A stretch of DNA of 5,034 nucleotides from an uncultured Bacilli bacterium (GTDB lineage: Bacteria; Bacillota_I; Bacilli_A; RF39; UBA660), in the NCBI GenBank assembly GCA_947594675.1, contig CANQEF010000089.1:1-5034 (forward strand). The letters are read 5' to 3'. Below are positions 1 through 5,034 of this stretch, piece after piece. The notes under the pieces were generated by a model. It had not been told where the DNA came from. It saw nothing but the letters and a program-made list of their open reading frames with translations, and did not search any database. Within the stretch, counting starts at the first letter, position 1; the number at the start of each line of letters is the position of its first letter. The position numbers and the translations under genes were made by a program.

Positions 1-140
1 CCCATTACAAAACTTATAAAAAAGATAACAAAAGCTAATATTTGATACAAATTATAAGGATATGAGCTAACCTGCTTAGTAATATTACTAACTCTAGGTA
101 AATCTTTTTTTTGCTCATGTATCTCATCAAACATACTCAT
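1..140 (-). CDS. Unknown membrane protein, N-terminal 46 residues only (runs off the left edge)
   Basis: The minus strand opens with ATG at 140-138 and stays open to the window edge, giving a 46-residue start MSMFDEIHEQ... then a hydrophobic stretch at about residues 33-46 (LYQILAFVIFFISFVMG region) that looks like a first membrane helix after a short polar cytoplasmic leader. The start is supported by a near-perfect Shine-Dalgarno sequence (AAGGAGGA on the minus strand, 150-157) ten bases from the ATG; a second ATG at codon 3 is further from it. The gene begins only two bases after the stop of the upstream membrane protein gene (143-1030), so the two are almost certainly one operon and translationally coupled. 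I do not recognise the family, and too little is visible to assign a role. Confidence is good that it is a gene, poor for function. Confidence 0.72.
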   Translation of the reverse strand, partial: MSMFDEIHEQKKDLPRVSNITKQVSSYPYNLYQILAFVIFFISFVM

Positions 141-142
141 AA

Positions 143-1030
143 TTACTTATCCTCCTTTTTAGGACGTCCTCTTCTTTTAGACTCTTTTTTATCCTCTACA
201 TTTTTTTCCTTATTTTTTGCAACTTCCTTTGAAACTTCATCTTTAACTTCCCTTATTTTTTCTTTTGCTTTATCAATTTTTTCATCTATATGATTATCAT
301 CAACAAATTTGTTAAAAGTATCACTTACATCACTAGCTATATCATTTAAAGAATCACTTATATCATCAACTACATCACTAATTTTAGCTTTAACCTCATC
401 CAAATTCCCTTCATTTTTAATATCAATTTTTTCACTATCCAAATAATCTCTATACAAAAATATATATCTAGTAAATAAAACTATATATAAACAATCAAGT
501 AATGCAACGATAGTACCATCAAACGTCGTTGTAGAAATCAAATTAACTGCTAAAAGCATAACTGAAATAATAACAATAACTGAAAAATACCAATCATTAT
601 TTAACTCATTAAAAGGTGATTTCTTTAATTTAAAATCTTCCCATATCCTAGTACCTCTAAAAAAAACATGAAATAAATAAAGAAATAATATAAAATTCAA
701 AGCAAATGAAAGTAAACTGCCTAAATCAAAAGCATGAAATATTGTAAGTAATGAAGTAACCACATTAACAAAATAAATAAATATTACTACACTATTTAAA
801 TAATTAAAGTATTTTTTTCCTATATAAGTTTTTAAAGATACAAAATATAAAAGCATCAATACATAAATACTATTGTGATTAAGTATATTTCTAAATATTT
901 CCAAAGCCCCTAAATTATTATTAACCGCAAAAGATTGGCTAAGTATAATAATAAGAAGTATCAATCCAATAATAAAAGTAGTAATTTTATCAGGATTATA
1001 AAATAAAGATAAATTATCTTTCTTTTCCAT
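143..1030 (-). CDS. Six-helix membrane protein with charged helical tail and AT-hook-like end, function unknown
   Basis: A 295-residue protein I cannot assign to a named family. Hydrophobic segments at about residues 17-36, 54-66, 78-98, 103-124, 148-166 and 172-193 suggest six membrane helices. From about residue 195 the protein becomes highly charged: a run of short amphipathic, probably coiled helices (DVVDDISDSLNDIASDV region, then KIDKAKEKIREVKDEV), then a lysine-rich end with RRGRPKK at 286-292. With an even number of helices both termini would be on the same side, plausibly the cytoplasm, since the tail is so rich in lysine. RGRP is the core of the AT-hook, which binds the minor groove of AT-rich DNA, but short basic tails can match it by chance. 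The start at 1030 has a ribosome site AAGGATG (1041-1047) and an extended -10 promoter just upstream. It is the first gene of an operon with the left-edge membrane protein. Gene reality is secure; function is unknown. Confidence 0.85.
   Translation of the reverse strand: MEKKDNLSLFYNPDKITTFIIGLILLIIILSQSFAVNNNLGALEIFRNILNHNSIYVLMLLYFVSLKTYIGKKYFNYLNSVVIFIYFVNVVTSLLTIFHAFDLGSLLSFALNFILFLYLFHVFFRGTRIWEDFKLKKSPFNELNNDWYFSVIVIISVMLLAVNLISTTTFDGTIVALLDCLYIVLFTRYIFLYRDYLDSEKIDIKNEGNLDEVKAKISDVVDDISDSLNDIASDVSDTFNKFVDDNHIDEKIDKAKEKIREVKDEVSKEVAKNKEKNVEDKKESKRRGRPKKEDK
150..157 (-). promoter_or_regulatory. Shine-Dalgarno site embedded in the end of the upstream gene
   Basis: On the minus strand this reads AAGGAGGA. 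It also encodes part of the last residues (KKEDK) of the upstream membrane protein, and lies ten bases before the ATG at 140. It fixes the start of the left-edge gene and implies that translation of the two genes is coupled. Confidence 0.75.
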
Positions 1031-1053
1031 AAACTAACACCATCCTTACTATG

Positions 1054-1062
1054 ATTATAGCA
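1054..1062 (-). promoter_or_regulatory. Extended -10 promoter of the minus-strand membrane protein operon
   Basis: The minus strand reads TGCTATAAT, a perfect sigma-A -10 hexamer with the extended TGN element. No good -35 box lies at 16-18 bases (GCACTT at 17), as is usual when the extended element is present. Transcription would start near 1047, leaving a leader of only about 17 bases before the ATG at 1030. It faces away from the der promoter. Confidence 0.65.
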
Positions 1063-1144
1063 CACTCTAAAAATAAAAGTGCTAATTTCACAAAAATTTT
1101 ATTTTTTATTGGACACTTTTTTATTTCTTAATCTTTTACATTAA

Positions 1145-1173
1145 TAGACTTTTTTACAGAAATTTGTTACAAT
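1145..1173 (+). promoter_or_regulatory. Sigma-A type promoter of der
   Basis: TAGACT (1145-1150, four of six bases matching TTGACA), a 17-base spacer, and TACAAT (1168-1173, five of six matching TATAAT), preceded by TG one base away (1165-1166), an extended -10 element. The expected transcript start near 1180 leaves a leader of about 15 bases carrying the ribosome site GGAGGAGA (1183-1190). The gap to the divergent promoter at 1054-1062 is about 80 AT-rich bases with no further feature that I can support. Confidence 0.65.
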
Positions 1174-1194
1174 AAGCCTATCGGAGGAGATATT

Positions 1195-2511
1195 ATGCCT
1201 ATACCTACAGTTGCTTTAGTTGGTAGACCAAATGTTGGAAAAAGTACTCTTTTCAATAAAATAGTTGGTAAAAAAATTTCTATTATTGAAAATACACCAG
1301 GAGTTACTAGAGATAGAATTTATCAAGAAACAATCTATAACAATAAAAAATTCTATCTAATAGATACCGGAGGAATAGATACTTCTAAAAATAATTTCAA
1401 TGAAGAGATAAAAATACAAGCAGAAATAGCGATTAAAGAAGCCGATGTAGTAGTTTTCATCGTTGATGGTAATGAAGGATTAACTAATAATGATTTACTA
1501 GTTAGAGATATTCTTAGAAAATCAAATAAAAAAGTAGTAGTCGCTATTAATAAGATGGATATAAAAAATGCTCAAAATAATATTTACGATTTTTATGAAT
1601 TAGGCTTTGATACTTATATACCAATAAGTAGTATTCACAATATAGGCTATATTGAATTAATGGATACCATTACCATGTCATTTAATGAATTTGAGCAAAC
1701 TCCCGATGAACGCTTAAAATTTTGTATTATAGGAAGACCCAATGTTGGCAAAAGTTCACTTATGAATGCTCTTTTAAATGAAAATCGTGTTGTAACTTCA
1801 AATATAGCTGGAACAACAAGAGACTCAGTTGACTCCGTCTTAAAATATAATAACGAAGAATATATACTAATTGATACAGCTGGAATGCGTAAAAAAGGAA
1901 AAGTTTTTGAATCAGTAGAAAAATATAGTTTAATTCGTTCGCTAAAAGCCATTGACAGAAGTGATATTTGTTTAGTAGTAATAAATGCTGAAGAAGGTAT
2001 TAAAGAACATGATAAACACATAGCGGGATATGCAATTGAAAGAGGAAAAGGTTTAATCTTCGTTATCAATAAATGGGATACAGTAAAAGATACTAGTATC
2101 CAAGAATTTGATAAATTAATGAAAGCTGAATTTCAATTTGCTCCATATGCCCCCATTGTATATCTATCAGCTTTAACTAAGAAAAGAATTCACACACTTA
2201 TGCCAGAAGTATTAAAAGTTGCTGAAAATATAAAAAAAGAAATTAAAACAAGTCTTATCAATGAAGTAATAATGGACGCTGTCGCTCTAAATCAGCCACC
2301 ATCTTATAAAGGAAAAAGACTAAAAATTTACTTTACTTCACAAACCGGTATAAAACCTCCCAAATTCACCTTTCGAGTAAATTCAAAAGGATTAATTCAC
2401 TTTTCCTATGAAAGATATTTAGAAAATAAAATAAGAGAAAATTTTGATTTTACAGGTACTCCCATAGTTTTACAATTTAAAAACAGAAATGAGGATGATT
2501 ATGATAATTAG
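1195..2511 (+). CDS. der: Ribosome-assembly GTPase Der (EngA)
   Basis: Der is an essential bacterial GTPase with two tandem G domains, which binds the 50S subunit and helps its late assembly in the cytoplasm. The 438 residues match the usual family length. Domain 1 shows GRPNVGKS at 10-17, the G2 threonine in GVTRD (T38), DTGG at 57-60 and NKMD at 119-122. Domain 2 shows GRPNVGKS at 180-187, GTTRD, DTAG at 227-230 and NKWD at 292-295. The C-terminal KH-like domain (about 355-438) carries the family-typical NQPPSYKGKRLKIYF and the FxGTPI near the end. The start ATG has GGAGGAGA four bases upstream and a good promoter. All key residues are intact, so it should be functional. The end overlaps the start of the next small gene. 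In Bacillus subtilis der also lies a few genes upstream of spoIVA, so the neighbourhood is old. Confidence 0.98.
   Translation: MPIPTVALVGRPNVGKSTLFNKIVGKKISIIENTPGVTRDRIYQETIYNNKKFYLIDTGGIDTSKNNFNEEIKIQAEIAIKEADVVVFIVDGNEGLTNNDLLVRDILRKSNKKVVVAINKMDIKNAQNNIYDFYELGFDTYIPISSIHNIGYIELMDTITMSFNEFEQTPDERLKFCIIGRPNVGKSSLMNALLNENRVVTSNIAGTTRDSVDSVLKYNNEEYILIDTAGMRKKGKVFESVEKYSLIRSLKAIDRSDICLVVINAEEGIKEHDKHIAGYAIERGKGLIFVINKWDTVKDTSIQEFDKLMKAEFQFAPYAPIVYLSALTKKRIHTLMPEVLKVAENIKKEIKTSLINEVIMDAVALNQPPSYKGKRLKIYFTSQTGIKPPKFTFRVNSKGLIHFSYERYLENKIRENFDFTGTPIVLQFKNRNEDDYDN
2491..2494 (+). promoter_or_regulatory. Shine-Dalgarno site inside the der end that selects the start at 2501
   Basis: GAGG within the last der codons lies six bases before the ATG at 2501. 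The in-frame ATGs at 2489 and 2495 have no such site at a proper distance, so 2501 is the preferred start of the following small gene. Confidence 0.55.
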
Positions 2512-2770
2512 TAAAAATAATGATGCGTTTAATCAAAATACCAATTTTGAAAAAAAATTTAATCACTTAAAAGAACAAAACGATAAATTAAAATTAAATA
2601 AAAAAAATCCCTTTGTCGAGGATATTAAAACAATTAATTATGCTAATCCTACTAATCGTGAAGAAATGCGCAATAAATCTTTATCCATGCTACAAGAACG
2701 TCTAGATAAAGGCTTAATTACCTTAGAAGAATTCAAAAAAAAATGTAATGCTCTAAGAAAAGATAAATAG
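2501..2770 (+). CDS. Small SHOCT-like protein coupled to der, function unknown
   Basis: An 89-residue, highly charged soluble protein without signal or membrane segment. The first half (about 16-35) is a lysine- and asparagine-rich helix; a linker with NPFVEDIKTINYANPTN follows; the last third (about 58-86, MLQERLDKGLITLEEFKKKCNAL) resembles the SHOCT motif, a short helical hairpin with a G-I-T-x-E-E-F core, often found at protein C-termini and thought to mediate oligomerisation. I chose ATG 2501 because GAGG lies six bases upstream; starting at 2489 would add MRMI. It overlaps the der stop by 11 bases, so it is probably translated by coupling on the der transcript. No terminator is visible between der and this gene. 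The physical link to der does not prove a role in ribosome assembly. The family match is by motif only. Confidence 0.75.
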   Translation: MIISKNNDAFNQNTNFEKKFNHLKEQNDKLKLNKKNPFVEDIKTINYANPTNREEMRNKSLSMLQERLDKGLITLEEFKKKCNALRKDK

Positions 2771-2773
2771 TTT

Positions 2774-2802
2774 TAAACAAAATTGTTAAAAAAACATATA
2801 AT
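2774..2802 (+). promoter_or_regulatory. Possible promoter of the spoVIF-like gene, sigma class uncertain
   Basis: TAAACA (2774-2779, four of six matching TTGACA), 17 bases, then a perfect TATAAT (2797-2802) would fit sigma-A. The same stretch reads CATATAAT (2795-2802), seven of eight matching the Bacillus sigma-E -10 (CATACAAT), with AC 16 bases before it as in sigma-K promoters. A mother-cell sigma factor would suit a sporulation gene, but no convincing sigma-E -35 is present. The implied leader is only about 10 bases. Confidence 0.35.
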
Positions 2803-2818
2803 CTATTAGGAGGTATTT

Positions 2819-3058
2819 ATGTTTACAGATAACCTTTTTAATAGAATCGAAAAGAAAACAAACATTGATAAAAATACTATTATGAGCTTAGCTAAAAAAT
2901 TACAAGATTCCAATATGAAAGATGAAAAAACACTTCGTGAAGTAATAAAAGATATATCAACCATGACAGGCAAAGAAGTATCTAAAGAAAAAGAAGATAA
3001 AATTATCAGTACCATAATAAACGACAAAGTTCCTAAAGATATTGACAAAATGTTTTAA
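2819..3058 (+). CDS. Stage VI sporulation protein F family protein
   Basis: A 79-residue soluble protein whose whole length resembles the SpoVIF family: an N-terminal FFxxIEKKT-like opening (NLFNRIEKKTNID), LAKKLQDSNMKDEKTLREVIKDIS in the middle, and the conserved VSKEKEDKI...IINDKVPKD end. In Bacillus subtilis SpoVIF is a mother-cell protein needed for proper assembly of the spore coat; the mechanism is not well understood and this may be a paralogue rather than the orthologue. AGGAGGT (2808-2814) lies four bases before the ATG. It sits between the der/SHOCT pair and spoIVA, another spore coat gene, and is followed at once by a terminator. Recognition is from memory of family motifs, with no search behind it. 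Confidence 0.82.
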   Translation: MFTDNLFNRIEKKTNIDKNTIMSLAKKLQDSNMKDEKTLREVIKDISTMTGKEVSKEKEDKIISTIINDKVPKDIDKMF

Positions 3059-3060
3059 TT

Positions 3061-3084
3061 AAAGAACAATTTAGTTCTTTTTTT
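3061..3084 (+). terminator. Intrinsic terminator after the spoVIF-like gene
   Basis: AAAGAAC (3061-3067), a six-base loop, and GTTCTTT (3074-3080) form a perfect seven-pair stem that runs straight into further T residues (3081-3084). It begins two bases after the stop codon. It would separate spoVIF from spoIVA, which then needs its own promoter in the 42 bases before its ATG; I could not identify one with confidence. Confidence 0.68.
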
Positions 3085-3126
3085 ATAGTTTCTATCATAA
3101 ACATTTACTGTATAAGGAGAAATTAT

Positions 3127-3462
3127 ATGGAAAAAATAGAAATTATAAAAAACATCGCTAAAAGAAGTGGTGGCGATATTTACTTAGGTGTCGTAGGCGC
3201 AGTTAGATCTGGTAAATCAACTTTTATTAAACGTATGGTAGAAACATTAATTGTACCAAACATTAATGATGAATATGAACAAAAAAGAGCTCTTGATGAA
3301 ATCCCTCAAAGTGCCGCTGGTAAAACAATAATGACTACTGAACCAAAATTTGTTCCTAATAATAGTGCTAAAATAAAAATAGATGATTTCACTTGCAATA
3401 TTAGGTTAATTGATTGTGTCGGCTATATGATAAATAATGCCATTGGCTTGGAAACCGGATAA
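3127..3462 (+). CDS. spoIVA: SpoIVA, N-terminal fragment cut at a sequence junction
   Basis: SpoIVA is the mother-cell ATPase that polymerises on the forespore surface and forms the base layer of the spore coat; the family is about 490 residues long. Only the start is here: the ATP-binding loop GAVRSGKST with K30, the conserved PQSAAGKTIMTTEPKFVPN with T70 and T71, and RLIDCVGY with D96, all at the positions known for the family. The match continues to about NNAIG (residues 103-107), perhaps LE, and then ends in a chance TG and stop at 3460-3462. The expected continuation (a PRMV-containing stretch, the middle domain and the C-terminal cell-surface targeting domain) is absent from the rest of the window in all frames. 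AAGGAGA (3114-3120) lies six bases before the ATG. No frameshift rescues it: the following DNA belongs to another gene on the other strand. The product as written could not form a coat. I judge the break to be an assembly join or rearrangement rather than gradual decay. Confidence 0.93.
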   Translation: MEKIEIIKNIAKRSGGDIYLGVVGAVRSGKSTFIKRMVETLIVPNINDEYEQKRALDEIPQSAAGKTIMTTEPKFVPNNSAKIKIDDFTCNIRLIDCVGYMINNAIGLETG

Positions 3463-3762
3463 AATTCCTAATAAAAGCATAGAAACTAAATGATAAAGTT
3501 TTGTAATCACATCAATTCCTGCAAAAAGAGTAAACCTACCATAAAAACGGAAGATGGTAAAATATAAATCAAATAGACCATCCATGGCTTCAAATAACTT
3601 CACAATGACAGGCAAAAGGAAAATAAATACTAAAATAAGACCAAATAGAACAAGTACAAAAGTATTACTTTGTTCTTCATCGACAATTTCTCCTATTTTG
3701 GTAATAGAAAGTTCTTCTTCATTTATTTTAATGTTATCATAATTAAAACTTTCTTTTTTCAT
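3406..3762 (-). CDS. Unknown membrane protein, 3' end replaced at the junction
   Basis: The reading frame gives 118 residues, of which about the first 104 look native. A polar, acidic cytoplasmic leader (1-33) is followed by a strong membrane helix at about 35-54 (VLVLFGLILVFIFLLP) and more hydrophobic, aromatic-rich sequence at 64-104 with a probable second helix near 92-103. The last 14 or so residues are read from the antisense of spoIVA and are almost certainly artificial, so the true protein is longer or different after residue ~104. The ATG at 3762 has AAGAAGGT (3771-3778) eight bases upstream and an extended -10 promoter. It follows spoVAE on the same strand but is separated by a probable terminator, so it need not be a sporulation gene. 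I do not recognise the family. Confidence 0.62.
   Translation of the reverse strand: MKKESFNYDNIKINEEELSITKIGEIVDEEQSNTFVLVLFGLILVFIFLLPVIVKLFEAMDGLFDLYFTIFRFYGRFTLFAGIDVITKLYHLVSMLLLGILSGFQANGIIYHIADTIN
3440..3465. other. Probable junction between two unrelated DNA segments
   Basis: Left of this point the plus strand encodes family-typical SpoIVA; right of it the minus strand encodes a membrane protein whose sensible sequence ends at about LLLGILSGF (residue 104) and then continues as antisense of spoIVA until a stop at 3406-3408. Both genes break within the same 25 bases. The stretch GGCTTGGAAACCGGA (3445-3459) is unusually GC-rich for its surroundings. I see no terminal inverted repeats, target duplication, att-like core or transposase here. 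The exact breakpoint cannot be fixed without the two intact genes. Confidence 0.7.
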
Positions 3763-3789
3763 TTTCGTCTACCTTCTTTTTACGTTTTT

Positions 3790-3798
3790 ATTATAACA
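3790..3798 (-). promoter_or_regulatory. Extended -10 promoter of the unknown membrane gene
   Basis: The minus strand reads TGTTATAAT: a perfect -10 hexamer with an extended TGN element. TTGCTT lies 18 bases upstream as a weak -35 (three of six). The start of transcription would be near 3783, about 20 bases before the ATG at 3762. Its presence supports treating this gene as separate from the spoVA operon. Confidence 0.6.
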
Positions 3799-3849
3799 TG
3801 CCCTTTTCTTCTCAAGCAATTGATTTTCCTATCACTACGAGAAGTTTAC

Positions 3850-3876
3850 ATAAAAAAAATTGTATTGCTACAATTT
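3850..3876 (-). terminator. Probable terminator of the spoVA operon
   Basis: On the minus strand AAATTGTA, a GCAA tetraloop and TACAATTT make a perfect eight-pair stem (3857-3876) followed by further T residues. The stem is AT-rich with a single G-C pair, but the GNRA loop and the T-run, and its position overlapping the spoVAE stop codon, fit an intrinsic terminator. Confidence 0.55.
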
Positions 3877-4225
3877 AATCTTTTGGTTTAAAAAGTAAAG
3901 TTAGAACGAAAGAAAAAAGAACGGCTCCGGTTATAGCACAAGAACTATATTGTAGTAAACCAGAAAATAAACCAAGAATGCCATCTTCTAGAAAGCCTAA
4001 GTAGGCTCCTTTATAAAGCATATAGCCAAAGTTGGAGATAATGGTTGTTGCTCCTGCTCCAGCAAAAGAGACAAATTTTTCATACAAACCGAAGAAAGCT
4101 AAAACAACACCTAATACGGTAAAAATACTGGTGACATGCCCTGGCGTTAATTTCGTATTGTCTAATAGAATTTGGGCAAGTAAACAAAAGAATCCTGCAA
4201 AAAGAAATGCGCCTAGAAAATTCAT
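3875..4225 (-). CDS. spoVAE: SpoVAE (SpoVAEb-type) spore membrane protein
   Basis: A component of the SpoVA complex in the inner spore membrane, which moves dipicolinic acid with calcium into the developing spore and out of it at germination. The 116 residues match the usual SpoVAEb length. Membrane helices are likely at about 3-21, 30-47 and 96-113, with the conserved, moderately hydrophobic FAGAGATTIISNFGYML signature at 54-70 and the family-typical end FKPK at 112-115. Its ATG overlaps the spoVAD stop as ATGA, and the ribosome site GGAGGTT lies within the last spoVAD codons (4231-4237), so the two are translationally coupled, in the conserved AD-AE(b) order of spoVA operons. In Bacillus subtilis the operon is made in the forespore under sigma-G; its promoter would lie outside this window. 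Confidence 0.93.
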   Translation of the reverse strand: MNFLGAFLFAGFFCLLAQILLDNTKLTPGHVTSIFTVLGVVLAFFGLYEKFVSFAGAGATTIISNFGYMLYKGAYLGFLEDGILGLFSGLLQYSSCAITGAVLFSFVLTLLFKPKD

Positions 4226-5034
4226 GATATAACCTCCAAACTTACGGCATGGGCAATACTAGGAATTGATTTTTTTTGATTCGTCGTATCTTTAGAATGT
4301 AAAGAACCTGTGGCAATTAATAATATTTTTTGATATTTTTTATTTTTTAAAATTTTATTAAAGAGGACCATTGGTAAAGTAACAGGTCCAGAAGAACCCG
4401 AATAGACTTCTTGGCTTTTTAAAAAGATTTCACAACCTGCATCCATATGATTTTTTAGTTTTATTCCATAATTGACTTTTAAAAATTCTTGAAAGATTTC
4501 TTTTCCAATAGCCCCTAAATCTCCAGTGACGATTAAGTCATAATCATCAACGCTTCTTTTTAAGTCTTTTAAGTGGTCCATTAATACACTTGCAGCAGCG
4601 GGAGTCATAACAGCACCCATATGTGTAGCATCTTTTTGGTCATAATCTTCTATTTTTCCCATCGTAGCAGATTCTACTTTAATGCTTGTTTTTTCATTGG
4701 TAAGAATGGCTCCAACGGCTCCAGTTGCCGTAAAAGTTGTTGTAGAAGCACGAGGAGCACCATATTCAATAGGAAAACGAAATTGTCTTTCGGCATTCAA
4801 ATTATGACTACTTGTTATTAGTAAAGCATTATGAATGGTTCCATATTCAATCAAATGACTCCCCACAATCATACTTTCCAAGAATGTTGCACATGCACTG
4901 TACATTCCTAAAAAAGGATAAGGAAAATTTCGTACAGCATAACTGGTAATTCCCAGTTGATTGGATAAATCTCCCCCTAGTAGTAAATCAATTTTCTTTC
5001 CTAATTTATTACGATACAATAAATTATCAATAAC
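4222..5034 (-). CDS. spoVAD: SpoVAD, thiolase-fold dipicolinate-binding protein (N-terminus outside the window)
   Basis: SpoVAD is the peripheral SpoVA subunit that binds dipicolinic acid and is needed for its uptake into the forespore. It has a thiolase-like fold. About 270 of some 335-340 residues are visible; the frame is still open at the right edge (VIDNLLYRNK...), so about 65 residues are missing. Conserved blocks in order: LLLGGDLSNQ, the SACATFLES segment with the thiolase-position cysteine (codon 4891-4893), TSSHNLNAERQFRFP.EYG, ATGAVGAIL, MGAVMTPAAA, DDYDLIVTGDLG, DAGCEI, YSGSSGP, LLIATGSLHS and the closing KKSIPSIAHAVSLE. The spoVAC gene would be expected just upstream. A TTG at 5017-5019 could be mistaken for a start, but the homology continues past it. 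The gene stops with TGA, which shows that this side uses the standard code. Confidence 0.95.
   Translation of the reverse strand, partial: VIDNLLYRNKLGKKIDLLLGGDLSNQLGITSYAVRNFPYPFLGMYSACATFLESMIVGSHLIEYGTIHNALLITSSHNLNAERQFRFPIEYGAPRASTTTFTATGAVGAILTNEKTSIKVESATMGKIEDYDQKDATHMGAVMTPAAASVLMDHLKDLKRSVDDYDLIVTGDLGAIGKEIFQEFLKVNYGIKLKNHMDAGCEIFLKSQEVYSGSSGPVTLPMVLFNKILKNKKYQKILLIATGSLHSKDTTNQKKSIPSIAHAVSLEVIS

Noticed and set aside
111..293. Plus-strand serine/phenylalanine-rich open frame near the left edge
   Set aside because: It is antisense to the lysine/glutamate-rich tail of the membrane protein and has no ribosome binding site.
1075..1131. Inverted pair AAAAGTG and CACTTTT between the divergent promoters as an operator
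   Set aside because: The arms are about 40 bases apart in very AT-rich DNA, where seven-base matches made mostly of A and T are expected by chance.
1647..2069. Long open frame on the minus strand inside der
   Set aside because: It lies opposite an intact, strongly conserved gene, has no ribosome site, and its sequence is low-complexity serine/isoleucine/phenylalanine, as expected of an antisense shadow.
2769..2795. Terminator between the SHOCT-like gene and spoVIF
   Set aside because: AACAA and TTGTT pair around a two-base gap, too short and weak for a hairpin, and A residues rather than T follow on the plus strand.
3085..3113. A sporulation promoter for spoIVA
   Set aside because: TTATAGT and TTTACTGT at a 13-base spacing match the sigma-E boxes only partly (about 5/7 and 5/8), and transcription would begin inside the ribosome site. 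spoIVA must have a promoter if the upstream terminator works, but this candidate is too weak to call.
3440..3470. Insertion of a mobile element or excisable element into spoIVA
   Set aside because: No integrase, transposase, terminal repeat or target duplication is visible. What follows is a host-type spoVA region. A far-away second half of spoIVA could revive the idea, but nothing in the window supports it.
3554..3891. Plus-strand open frames across the region right of the junction
   Set aside because: They lack ribosome sites and are antisense to the membrane gene or cross its promoter and the spoVA terminator; their composition is not protein-like.

Overview
The window reads as very AT-rich DNA from an endospore-forming, low-GC member of the Bacillota, using the standard bacterial code. 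Spore genes (spoVIF-like, spoIVA, spoVAD, spoVAE), strong GGAGG-type ribosome binding sites and TATAAT-like promoters support this. TGA ends spoVAD and tryptophan is TGG, so a mycoplasma-type code does not fit. An uncultured gut Bacilli lineage is a reasonable guess, but the sequence alone does not prove it.

Left part, minus strand (1-1030): two genes of unknown function in one operon. The first is a six-helix membrane protein with a charged helical tail ending in an AT-hook-like RGRPKK motif. The second is a membrane protein cut by the window edge; its ribosome binding site lies inside the last codons of the first. They are transcribed from an extended -10 promoter that faces away from the der promoter.

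Middle part, plus strand (1168-3460): a complete der (ribosome-assembly GTPase) with its own promoter, then a small SHOCT-like protein overlapping the der end, a spoVIF-family gene, a terminator, and the first ~107-109 codons of spoIVA. Having der close to spoIVA recalls the Bacillus subtilis der-gpsA-...-spoIVA neighbourhood, but here gpsA is missing from between them.

Right part, minus strand (about 3445-5034): the end of a spoVA operon, spoVAD (start outside the window) coupled by an ATGA overlap to spoVAE, then a probable terminator, a promoter, and an unknown membrane protein gene cut at its 3' end.

The most notable point is at about 3440-3465. Here spoIVA stops abruptly at about one fifth of its usual length, and the unknown minus-strand gene runs tail-first into it and continues as nonsense antisense to spoIVA. 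Two genes are broken at one point, and base composition appears to differ on the two sides. This looks like a join between unrelated pieces: an assembly chimera is the simplest explanation, and a real rearrangement is the alternative. I see no new multi-gene system, no RNA genes, no CRISPR array and no mobile-element genes.
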